Source: Ascidia mentula | Lineage: Eukaryota; Chordata; Ascidiacea; Phlebobranchia; Ascidiidae | NCBI GenBank assembly: GCA_947561715.1 | Contig: OX387198.1 | Span: 3,906,001 to 3,970,000 of the forward strand | Reading direction: 5' to 3' | Length of the DNA stretch: 64,000 nt | Shown: piece after piece, positions 37,401 to 49,100 of the stretch | How the letters are laid out: every line of letters begins with the position of its first letter | Numbering within the stretch: position 1 is the first letter of the stretch | Made by a program: the position numbers and the translations under genes | The notes under the pieces: model-generated | Told to the model about the DNA's origin: nothing | Database searches by the model: none | The model's input: only the letters and a program-made list of their open reading frames with translations

Positions 37401-40400
37401 GGAGCGTTAGATCGGCGGCGGTACGACAGGGGCCGGGCAGAAAAGTCGAGCCTTGATTTTAAATCTAATTTCCTTCTCCTGTGCGTCGACGCACTGATAA
37501 GGTATGTGGGGCGAACAGTAACCTTGGCTTGATTCAATGAGTACACGTGGGTTTAGGAAAAGGCAAGGACAAGGCTTTTGGTAGTCAAGGCAAAAAGGCA
37601 AGCAGGACATTTATAGATAATTATCGACAACGCTAATCTGTTTCAGAGTGTAAAATAAGAAGACCGAACAATTTATAGATCTTGTAGCAACGAACAACAC
37701 TTTTAAGCATTCCACATTGCAGCAATTTTCTTTGACAGTGTTTTTTGTGATGTAGTTATAATAAGAGGAGTTGTTACCTACGTCAATGTAACACACAATT
37801 GTTTTCCTTATTTGCGCAATCCGAACACTTTTACAATCGTATATCTAATCAAAGTGATGTAACGCGTTGGGTCGTAAAACCACCAAGTCCTCACAAATAG
37901 CGCTGAATAAACATACGATAGTAACTATACAGATACACTGGCTACAGGCGGTAGGTGAGAAACTGACGTAAAATTCATATTTATATTCATGTTGCCATGG
38001 CTTGTGGTATTGACTTGGATTGATACAGTTGCGACCTAGCTATGAAAACTTTGGCCGCAAAATCAACCGTGAAATCATCATGCGGTTCAATTGGGTGTCA
38101 TAGCAACAATGCCGCTTGTGCCGATTAGCAAACAAACATCACAGCTATGACATCATAGTGGGTTGTTTGTCGCTGGTGTTGTGGTCGCGAAGGTCGAGAG
38201 TCAACACACTCAACTGGTTGCCACTGTGACCCACAGACCTGTTGTTGATACATTTTCACGGTGTATGAACATTCTTTCCATTATGTTTTACAGTTTGTTT
38301 TTTAGCTATTATTAGTATAGGAATTACATAAATTGGTACCATTCCCCGAGTAAGTTGCGACAGAAAAGTTCAGGTACGGTCATTATGGGAAAAATCGTAT
38401 GTTTAAAGACAGGACTTATTTCGAAGCAAAACAGCCAGACGTTATGCGGTGCTGCATTAAATGTACACTGAAAGAGTTCTCGAAAATGCACTTGGGATTA
38501 ATACCTATCACATGAATATATACTGCGAACTGGGAAATTTCAAATTTATAAAAAAAATATCGCTAACAACAGCGGGTTGCGTTTGACGTCATTGCCCCTG
38601 TTCAGCAACGGAAACAGGTAATGCCATTTACTTTTTACGGGTTTAGCCGCGTTTAAATAGGCAAAAAGGTCAGGGTATTGTAATATTGAGAGATCTGATT
38701 TGCGATACGGTCGAATACGGCCAGGCGCCTTTATTTCAAGGCGAAACAACGTAACGCACACAAAAATCAAAGCTTTTATCGACCTTATTCGCCCTCCTGT
38801 GTGTACCCAATACCATCACCGACGTCATCCGTACCATCAGGATAAAATGAACCATCAATTAACTACGTCACACTTCATCCAAAATCCCAAATTCAAATTT
38901 TGCATCCGGTTTGGTCCAAACTTTTTGACCCACAATTTGACAAACGTCTTAGTTTTACGTAAACATGCTGAAATAAAAGGACACGTGGCGATATAGTTGC
39001 GACATGCGACAACTTCTTGCGAAAACTCCAACGATAAATTGGAAATAAAAACCTTGACAAACGAAGGTATTCAAACATACGAACGTGCTTACACACCTCA
39101 CACGGGCGGAAGCAACTGCCAAACACACGCCGTTTATCGTCGTACGATATTGAAGCGGCGCGTTTTTATGAATGGTGGCCAATATACACCGAACGATGCA
39201 TTATCGCCATTAATCGACGCCCATATTGTTCCGACGATCAATTACCGTTTCGCCGCAAAGCGCGTCACTATAACGTCATTGCAGAGAGCGGAAGCAAACT
39301 TGCTAAATATTGTTCAAATATTGGTTCGCCAAGATATGATCTTCGCTACTTGCCGAATAAAGAGAATCTGAAGAAGCTGCGACTTTGCCAAAGAAATCGG
39401 TCATACCGTTTCCAGTAAAACGTTCACACGGAATCAAAGGTCATTGCCTTTTGAAAGCCTGGGAAATTTAGAGTAGGATAACACCCCAACGATAACCTTT
39501 AGGCAGTATTGAACAAACGTCAATGTATTTGATTCCAGAAGTAGTTTAGCTTACTCGATAGGTTAGATTATACGTAAACGTGTACGCGACAAACACCTCT
39601 TTTTTATTCTCGAAACTTTGAAAATTAAAAAAACGTGATATAATAGAATTTCGGCAAATAAAAGTATTTCTGCAAACAATGAAGTTTCCCAAACCAAGAG
39701 GTTGCGTCAACAGCTGCAATATAGCGTTTGCAACCAGGTGTTGGCGACATAGGTGGATGCGCAAGACAATATTAGCCCAACACTCCAGTGTAATTAGTGC
39801 TTCCTTGCATCAAACGTACGCCGGTGATAATGTCCGATTTGGCCGCGCCATTTGTTGGAGTTATCAGGAATAACACGCCCACAGTGTCAACGACCTAATG
39901 CTAACATACGAAATCTGGCAGTGCCTCTCACTCAATCTGCAAATGTCATGTTGAATTACCACATTAAAACACTGATGGATTCTGATTTGTTACGATTTTG
40001 AATTAGTCATTGGCCGATTATTTTAATAGCTGATGCAGTTTTTAGTTTTTCATGAGGCTTGTAGACAATGCTCACTGGTCGTGCAGTTATTACATTATGG
40101 TTTAGAAACATTTCTACTTCTAATAACTCATGTTTGAGGGAAAATTACGTTTAAAAAAATGACTATTACAGATTATTGGTGATAGTATACGTATTCTAGG
40201 TGATGGGTTAAACTTGTAAGGGATCCCTATGACTTGACATGTTTGCTTGAGACTTTCAGTCGTCGGTCTTTCACGCTTCGTAAAGGATTGCGCAAAATTC
40301 TGTGCGCCATTATTTGCCCAGGGATTATGAGTTGGTGTTAAGGGGCTTTGGCAACCCGGTCCCCAAAACCCCACTCGCCATAAGGACCCCAAAACTCGCA

Positions 40401-41301
40401 TTTAGTCCCCGTCCGTGATTGGGAACTTTCGCAAGCCGCGGAATTCGCGAAACTATGCGCTTTCGACCCTAAAACTTGTCGCGTGAGAGTAAGTGTGGGC
40501 ACGTGATCTAAGGGCAGGTTGCGTGCAAACGGGGGCTGGGAGACGCCACAAGGAACGGGGGTTCCGATCCCCCTCATCTTGCAAAAGGCGGTCGACTCCT
40601 CCATGCGGAAAGATCTGCGCTCATACGAAAAAGATAAATTCGAGGCGTGTCGGACAGCGCAACAGACTCCCACCGTCTATCGCCCTGGTTTGTCGTTTAC
40701 AACAGCGAAAGGCGCGCGCCAGCCTGATACAAACGCTAATTATTAGAGTCAACATGTTTTCTGTGGTTGCCCACGAAAAACATCAAACTACCCCAGTGGG
40801 TCAAAGTACCCACACGAACGCAACCCCCTATTTAGAGGATTGGTTGTCAACTGCACACGAAGGCTATGTATTTGCAACTATTAATTACTGTATACATCTG
40901 GCATTCATTTATATTTGAAGTGTTTTCATGTGCGTTCGACTTTATGCCGAGAATGTTGGTTTGTATTTGCTTTTAACAAATTGATTTCCTGGTCTTAAAA
41001 ATAGTAAACCTAAAATATAAATAGAAAGAATTACCTGCGATTAAACCTTACAAATGTTTTCGTCAACAAAACATTGCGAAATTTGACATTGAATTCTTTG
41101 CATAATTGGTAACTGTAGACAACAAAAAAATAATCAATCAGCAATTCGCGTGATAGAAATCATTTCCGGGCGTGAGTACACATTAAATGCATAAACTTAA
41201 TGCAATTAATGTGCTCAAGCAAAAAGAAAGCAAAACATGAAATCAAAAGACATGTGCGTGACTGACCAGAGATTACCCCCAACTCATCCATCACTCTTCG
41301 T

Positions 41302-41343
41302 CCCCCACCCCCTCACCAGCTGCCCCCCTCCCCTTAGATCCCC
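41302..41343 (-). other. G-quadruplex-prone tract on the minus strand
   Basis: On the plus strand this is a C-rich tract with runs of C at 41302-41306, 41308-41312, 41323-41328, 41330-41333 and 41340-41343. The minus strand therefore has five runs of 4-6 G with short spacers, which fits the G-quadruplex consensus. It lies about 1.4 kb before the FGF promoter. Confidence 0.6.
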
Positions 41344-42770
41344 ACCTCCTTCTTGCTGCCCAGTCACATGACCTAAGAGCAAAAAGTGAGGGGAAAGAAG
41401 GGACCGCGACCAAGAAGCGCTTTCGATTTCCCGGAGGGGAAACTTGGATGTTTCGCATTTGCGAAAGTCGGTCGCCACGGAGAGTCAGAGTTTGCATTAT
41501 GTTGGCAAAGTTGAAAATGTTTTAGCGAATGCATATGTGACAGTTGTGAGAGAAATGAATAAGTAGTTGACAAACAAAGAGGAGGTTCTAAAATGTTGCT
41601 CGCACACCTTCGTGTCTACACATAGGACCAATGTTCGCCAACGCAGATGTGTTTCAGTGTCGTTGTATCAAACGAAATATTATTTGTAAAAAATTTGTCA
41701 CTAACTTATTGCGATAATCGAATTGTATTGCCGAAAAAAAATCCCTTTTTAATGTGTCTAAATTTTGGTTTATAAAGTCTTTGTTGTTGCTTTTTGGCAC
41801 ATCGGAAGCACATTACTGAAAAGCATCTAAAGGCAGAAAAATTGTGCCATTTTAATAATGACCTCTTCATTTAACGCCTTTCTTCGGAAAGTTATACGAG
41901 CGTATAGAAGCAAATGTTTTTAGAGTAACACCCAGAGGCCACTCTCAATTAAAATAGCACAGGGACAAGTTTGGCATGACACACAGACGTTTGGGACAAG
42001 TGGATTTTAAGCCCCCAAATAGTTACAAGCGTAGAACTGAGTGAGGCTTACAAGCCACAAGTGGCGTTGTGAATTGCCGCAGAAACGCGATCCATCTCAC
42101 TCGCGTAATGTTTACATACCGACTAAACGAATTCGCGCCTCTGCCACGACCTTTCCGATCCCCCTGTTTCTATGGTAACAGGTGCAAGATGCGGCGGTTT
42201 GCCCAGATAACGGCACCACGCTCTACAGAGATGAAAATGTGTTACATGATACGAAAAGGCCGTGTGCTTGAAAAATTAAGATTGTCTTTAATCACCGAAA
42301 ATTCCATTGGCTGAGAGATTCGTTCGAAGTGGGAATTATTGATGATAATCATTGAAATATTTTAGTCGAGGTTGGTGGTAGCGATTTTTGGTAAGAACGC
42401 GTTGAAATGTTACGCCTTTATAGCGTGCGATGTTTTCTATGATTCCAAACTAGTTTATCAAAAAGCGTACTTGACCGCGTTTTCATTGGGCGTCGGTTTA
42501 ATCTGATAAGCCCAAATACACAGAAACTGTGGTTCGGGGACGCAGACAGAAATAAATCAAAAGGGAGAGATCGCGCTCTATCAAAAGCCCAGACACACGG
42601 AAAATACTTTTCAACAGACAGCACAAAAGATGCGCTCAACAGTTCAATTTCGTATTCCAGGAAAAGTACGCAACGGTAGCACTTCTGTTCGAAGTCAGTT
42701 TACACAGTGTCAGTGCTGCGCTTTTAACGTCGCGGGCCAAGCGAATCTATCATACCCCTCTGGAGACACG

Positions 42771-42780
42771 CTATATAAAC
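42771..42780 (+). promoter_or_regulatory. TATA box candidate of the FGF gene
   Basis: CTATATAAAC sits 333 nt upstream of the FGF start codon and would place transcription start near 42800. The surrounding 200 bp is GC- and CpG-richer than most of the window. The predicted leader contains several upstream ATGs. Confidence 0.45.
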
Positions 42781-43080
42781 AGCATTGGTCGGGCGATTCT
42801 GTGAATGTTACTATTCGTGCTGAGCCTCAGTGATGTATAACGACCGATTTTTCTTGCGTCGCAGTTTAAGCACCCACCGGGGCGTGATCTGAAATAATAG
42901 AGACGAAAAGAAAAAATACGCCCGCTGTTTTAAAAGAGACCGACGCTCTCCAAGAAGACCGACACCTGATTTGCTTGCGAGCGGACATCGACGAAGACGA
43001 TCACTTTTTCGCGGGGATTTGAGCATCGCAATCTCGGCCGAACGAGTGCAAATGTAGTCAAGCTTCTCTGGAACGTAATT

Positions 43081-43155
43081 ATGTTTGCTTTCTATCCAGC
43101 CAAGTCATCAATATGCCCACGCAACAAGCAAACGACTTGCAACACTCGCTTCTGA
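43081..43155 (+). promoter_or_regulatory. Upstream ORF overlapping the FGF start codon
   Basis: An ATG at 43081 opens a 24-codon frame that ends at TGA 43153-43155, past the FGF ATG at 43113 and in a different frame. Ribosomes starting here would miss the FGF start. Other short upstream frames lie at 42805-42840 (ATG to TAA) and 43053-43058 (ATG directly followed by TAG). Their relevance depends on the true transcription start. Confidence 0.5.
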
Positions 43156-46100
43156 ATCTTGCAACGCCGACAAGTGGACTACGCAAAACGCTGACGTCAA
43201 TACTGCGTCATCAGAGGACTGAAATCATTGCAGCGATTTACCTCGCGCTCATCTTGTTTGGCTGCTTTACGCCGACTGCGGCGGAACTTTACGAAAGCAC
43301 AACGACCACGATGGAAAATCATCCGTCGCTCACGCAAAGACTCACACGAAACGCAAGAACGAATTTTATCGTCAACGACAACCGGTGCAAGTCTTGCCAG
43401 CTTTACAGACAAATGACGTCACTCGCTGACGTCACGAAGCCTACGTCAAGGGTCGTGAACAGACTTATTCGCGCTCAGGTCAAACACCTGGCTCGTGCCT
43501 GTGGCTTAACGTACGAACAATATCGACTTCTTTGTCGAAACGCAGAAACCCATGACATAGTGACGTCACATCAACCAAATGAAGCAAGCGTGACGTCACT
43601 AACGGAAAGACTGCTTTCACGCAAAAGGCGATTGGCGAGCGACGGAGACGTTAAAATAAGAAGACTTTCTAGTAAGACCGGATTTTACCTAGAGATCCGG
43701 GCAGATGGTTCAGTCCGAGGAGTTTCCACACCATCAATTTACAGTAAGTCGTTTTGTGAGTTTTATTTTTTAACCACTAGCAAAAAGCAACCTTACAAAC
43801 TAACTAGAAGTTCCGCATCGCCCATCTGATATTTTTCGGTATCCATAGAGACCATGTAGCGTCATCGGAAATAACTTTACGTAAATTTCTATGTGAAAAT
43901 GCAAAGGTGCATTTGTTACAAAAAAAACTGTTACGGTCAGGTTGTCCTCCAAAATCGCATACTGCTTTTTTGGGGCCGTGTTTTTGTCACATCGAAATGT
44001 TGGGTCAGGTTTGTCATTAACGCGAATATCTATCAGGTACTGCAGGGGCGCCACCTGGCGAATAAACAGTGAAAGGTGTGATATGTTTGCAGCCGGACAA
44101 CTACTGTTCCAAGGAACAGTTCGTCTTGTTATACCAAATGTTTGTTAAATATCCTCAATGATCAAAAGCGATTTCGCACAAACTTCATATGAAAGGCTTT
44201 GGGTTACCTTTAACCTGAATACCGAAAGCCTTCAAAAACTGATAGGGAATTAGGGGTCATTTACGGCTGTGGTTTTGCTGACGTTTTGGCAATCAGCTAG
44301 ATCTTGGGAAGGTCGCCCAGCGGAGCAAAACCCAATTAAACGAAACATTGCGGTTTTAGCGTTTCAGAAGTGGTTCGCGATATTTGTTCTTCGTGCAGGG
44401 TATGGGGAAAAAGCACGGCTACCGTATATGGACAAGGAATCGTTTCTACACCGCTACAAAGCAATGCGAAATCGCGTTAGAAGAATGTACAGATATAATT
44501 TGGAACACTCATTCAGTCCAGTAATAAAGAAAAAGCAAACCTTGAATAAAATAAACGTCATATTATTATACAGTGCCACAAAAGCACTGTGTCTAGTAGA
44601 AACGATCTTTTTCAATCAAACGTGTTTGCAATGCAAATCGCAAGTAAATTTTGAATGATTTTGCCACACACAACACAAGTGCTTTAACCACCGTGTTGCG
44701 GCGTAACCTCCCGCCTGAACCGTGACTGTCCGCTTTGTCGCTGACTCAGATAATGATTTTCCTGGGTCGGCAAATACTCGACCCCACCACTTGCGTTCAC
44801 AAACCCTTAACGACCCACAGGGATTCCACCGTTCTCCGGTTACGCGATAAGCGGTGCAAGCTTAATCGCTCCCACTTCAACCATTTTCAAACACGATATA
44901 TCGTAAACTTTTCGTGCACATAATACCGTACATTTCCTGTAATCAAGTTTTGTAAAATTCCCAAGTAAAAATGGAATAAAAAAGTGAAGCCCGAACTAAA
45001 ATCTGTTCAATAAAAAGTTTCTGTTTTCTTATTGTGGTATTCCTTGTTTGATTGCAACTCATGCCAAGCCACCAACCCCGCCACAAAATGCATTTAAGTG
45101 CACAGCGCATTTGCGCCCTAATTCAATTTGTGACAGCGCCTGTGGCGCAATCTGTACGAGTCGTTGGTGTCAAAAGTTACCGCATTACAGTGGCGAAGGG
45201 GTCAGCAGAATAGTCTTTTCTCGGCCACTGTGATATGTAAATGTTGGTTTAACACATAAAGTCACTTGCATCATGCAAATTGAGACAAAACAACTGTCTC
45301 TATGCGACGTCTGAAACCCTCGGCGTTACAGATCTAATTTGATTAAAGACGATAATAAGTGTCTCCGTCGCCCTGATGTGGGGAGAAATACTCTTAAATG
45401 TCAGAGCATTGTGGCATTTACCAGAGTGACATTAGGTCCCCCACAACTTGTTTGTTGGCGAAAGTCAATCTTTCCTGAAGGTTCAGTCCCAGGAATTACA
45501 AAATTCTGCTGCCACGTGGAATAGTGGGTAAAAAGATAGACTTTATAACATGGGTAAATATTTTCAATAAAAACGCAACCAAAAGCGAAACCTCTTTCTC
45601 ATAAAGCGGTTTCTAAAGAAAGTCTTTCGTGAGAAGGAATGTAAAAGCTTATCCCAAACCCGCCCAAGTGAATCACTTTCCCAAATCAAAGTGAAAGTTC
45701 GCGTGCGGGCGGCTCACGCCTATGCGATGACATACAGATTCACTCCTAGCAGGTGCCACTAGGGAGGGTGAGGGGAAAGCGTTGCGATTCTCCGGTACAA
45801 TTTCTTTTGATTTAACGATGAGATGACGGGTCGGGTTGTGGCCAGTGGACGTGACTGGGCAGTGTTTCGGGGCTTTTCTGGGACCTGAGAGATAAAGGCT
45901 GGTTGGGTCAGCTGTTAATCACGTGCCAAGATGGCATGTTCACTTTAAACGGTTATTTATTACCATGAATGACAGAGGGTTGCATCTATTCTCATATAGT
46001 TTGGACACTGGTTGGTGCAAAGGTCAGCAGTTAAAATAATAGGCAAAGTACAAACAGCTTTTGCGCGAAGTGTTTGATTATATTTGTTCAGTCCCTGGAG

Positions 46101-49100
46101 AATGATAAATCTTTTTACATTCAATGTCAAACCTACAGCAGCGCTTTCCATGTCTGTGGGCTTAATGATTCTATTTTTAGAAGCAAAAATACATTTATCT
46201 AGATTCCCGACTGTCTCGCTAGCACAACTGGCACGGAGGCACCACATGTTGTTGGCATAGAATCAGCGCCGAGCCGCCCAAGTAGGGATTCATGTTAAAG
46301 GTTATCCCCAAAAAACATGCATTACTCATGATCAAGTTGTCATTGCCCCTATTACACAGACTGAGTTTATTTTAAGGTTCAACGAAGGAGTGACCAGGAA
46401 AGTAGTTCCCAACCCTTTCTCACACCCGCTCCCAGATATAATAAACTTTTTCTACTGACAATGAAAACTGCGAGGCATTTTTTCAAGAAAATTTAACGTC
46501 AAACTCCGAGAACAATTTTCAACCAAAGCAAAATCCCTTAAAAATCCGTGATGAAAGTTAAGAACGCGACGCATGACGTAACCACGTAGCAAAACAGGTA
46601 ACAAACCATTAACCATCAAATGACAGCCAACGATTTACTTCGTGTAAACATCAATTACCTGAGTCATTAGATTCCAACAGCCCCAGTAAACAACCTGATC
46701 ACACGATTTTATATTTGTACAACAGGAGGCGTGCACGGGTTTGGCTGCGAATCAAAGTATCTAAATTATCGCGTTTTTTGGGGAAAGTTACGTCAGTTTG
46801 ACGGCCCCCCTAAACCCCTTAGCGGATCGTAATTGAGGTCGCACCCTTAAGGAAGGTGTAATTGAAATAGTCGGCTGGGTGGGGTCACGGCAAATTATTG
46901 GTTATCTGCGGTAAATTGGGTCCCAGAAGCCCGCGAGCGACGTTTAACTAGACCCCACTGTCTCGTCAACATAAATGCGGCTATTTTAGGGAACATTGAA
47001 AAGAATTTCTGTACAACCCGGTATTAAGCTGCGGATGGGAAACTACGGCCTTCCCGCCGAATTCGAATAAAATATAAACAGCGCGTAACCGCGAGAATTT
47101 CTTTCTCATTTTACGGTCACATTCATCAACATATAGGGCTGAGGAAGGGAATTGTTTAGTCGAAATAGCCTTTTGTCGTTTGTACACAAAACACAACACT
47201 TTCCATAACGTAAATCGCAACCCCCGTCACTAAACATTGCAGCTGTAACATCTTCCAAGCAACAAAGCATACACTTAGGATCATGATCTCTTAGTGCTGT
47301 AACAATAGTACTAAGGATAGACGACACAATGATAACATACCGCAGCCATTCAAACCATTGGAAAACAAGACACGCGCGTCCTTTTAACCGAAGCCAAAAT
47401 CCCGCGAAAAAGATTCGAAATAGCGGTAAGAAGGATATCTGTATCGCTTTGGGCAAGACGGCGACTCTGTGGGTGTTCCTGGATCACTGTGGGAAAATCG
47501 ATGTTAGTATTGACGATTTGACAAGTCACTGCGGACTGGCCATTGATCTTTTGAGTGATAACTATGCGGGGGCCACGAACGCGTGCCAAAGCTGAGGTTC
47601 GCGTGTAACGCAGACCTCTAATGGTTCGGGTTTCGTGCGACGTCAAAGTGGCGAATTTCGAGAGAAGTTGAAATTGTTGATAGAAGCAAATTAAGGCACT
47701 GGTGATGGCCACATCGCTAACTGGTGTTTAATAACGCTCTATAACTGGAGGGTGAAGTCACTTCACTGCAATATACCACCGTTTACCAGGGGTTACGCGG
47801 CAACATATTTTAGTTAATCGCATTTCTGTGTGATGGCACACGTACCACTGATAAACAATGAGAATAACTAACGATGTAGCTGCAACAAACGTCGGTTACA
47901 GTCCTGATTCCCATCCGCACTCTTCTATGTAAAGTGCCCCATCCGCACTCTTCTATGTAAACAAAACGTGACAACGAAGTCGCGAGACCCACCCTTACGA
48001 GAATGGCTATAAGCAGGCGTGCTCACGGCACCTAAGTGATCCACGTTTTCCTTGCCGTAATCCTTGTATATTTTCGCACGATCGCTTTGATCCGCATTGG
48101 GTCGATATGTCGCTACCAATGCGGCACGCATTTACGAACGCTCTGAACAGACACAACATAAACAGGTTCCATACAAGTTGCTGTAAGTATAAAAGGGAAA
48201 AACAATTGTCTTTTTGAGAAACTCTGGTCAATCACTACGCACTGATCACAGACACGTGTTACACATATTAACTTTGTGTATTCAGTAACTGCATAAAACA
48301 AGCCGGCGTAGCATTGCATTAAAGAACTTCAAACTACGGCATTTTAAAACGTTTAATTTTTCACTTAGCGGTTTTTACCTGGTTATGCATAGTTAGTATC
48401 GATCGTTTTACCCTCAACTACCCCCAAAACGAAGCACGTTTCTTCCAGATGGGTAAACATACGGAGAATAAATTAATGTTGTCAGTTTGGCAAATGCCAA
48501 AGTCAAATTCTTCCCTAAATTAAGCATGTTAAAAGAAAGTTTTCCCATCAAAAGGCCTACACGCTTCGGTAGATTAGTTTTCGAACAAACGTTAACAAAG
48601 ACGACAAAAATATTTTTATTTCTTTGGGAATTTCCACAAAACTAAGTCACAAAACCGCACAAGTTCATTATGTCGTTTGGTAGATCTTTGCGTTGCTTTT
48701 TTGGGAAACGTAAAGAGCTAAATTGAACTCATTAAAGGTTTTATGTGGATGAGCATTTTATAGGTCAAGCCAAAAGAGTAACTCGTTTGTTGTCCCGTTG
48801 GTCATATCATGTTATAATCATGTTTAAGAAGAGGATTGTTAGGAATTCGAGTCAACTTTGACAAAGAGTGTGTCGTATACTCATACTGTGTTGTTACAGC
48901 CTATGCGCCACAAATAATTTTTCATACAAACGAGGCTTACCGTGACGTGTTGCAGCAAGTGCCGGAATTACATCACTTTCCAATCATACAGGACATGATA
49001 TATGAAGCAAAGCGATTTGTCTTCATAGTTTTGACAATACGTGTCCTTATGTTACTGCGCACAAATCTCAAAATTTGGGTACTCAATCGTCACAGTGACG

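Larger units (their letters stand above)
22532..42770. other. 20-kb interval without a supportable gene
   Basis: The only clear structure at the left edge is the shared 5' flank of copy C (to about 22790). The rest is AT-rich with scattered open frames up to about 140 codons, none with family resemblance or convincing exon chains. Perfect TGACGTCA sites occur at 27040 and 38584, a C-rich tract at 41302-41343 and a possible hAT remnant at 28306. Lying upstream of a developmental FGF gene, the right part is a natural place for distal enhancers, but I cannot demonstrate any from single-sequence inspection. Confidence 0.5.

Noticed and set aside
38997-39371. 124-codon open frame in the 20-kb gap
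   Set aside because: Translated sequence resembles no family, and several overlapping frames on the minus strand are equally open.
40493-40918. 141-codon open frame upstream of FGF
   Set aside because: Low-complexity, Arg-rich, overlapping other open frames; no homology seen.
44269-44658. 129-codon open frame in FGF intron 1
   Set aside because: No recognisable domain or splice context; composition looks like translated intron.
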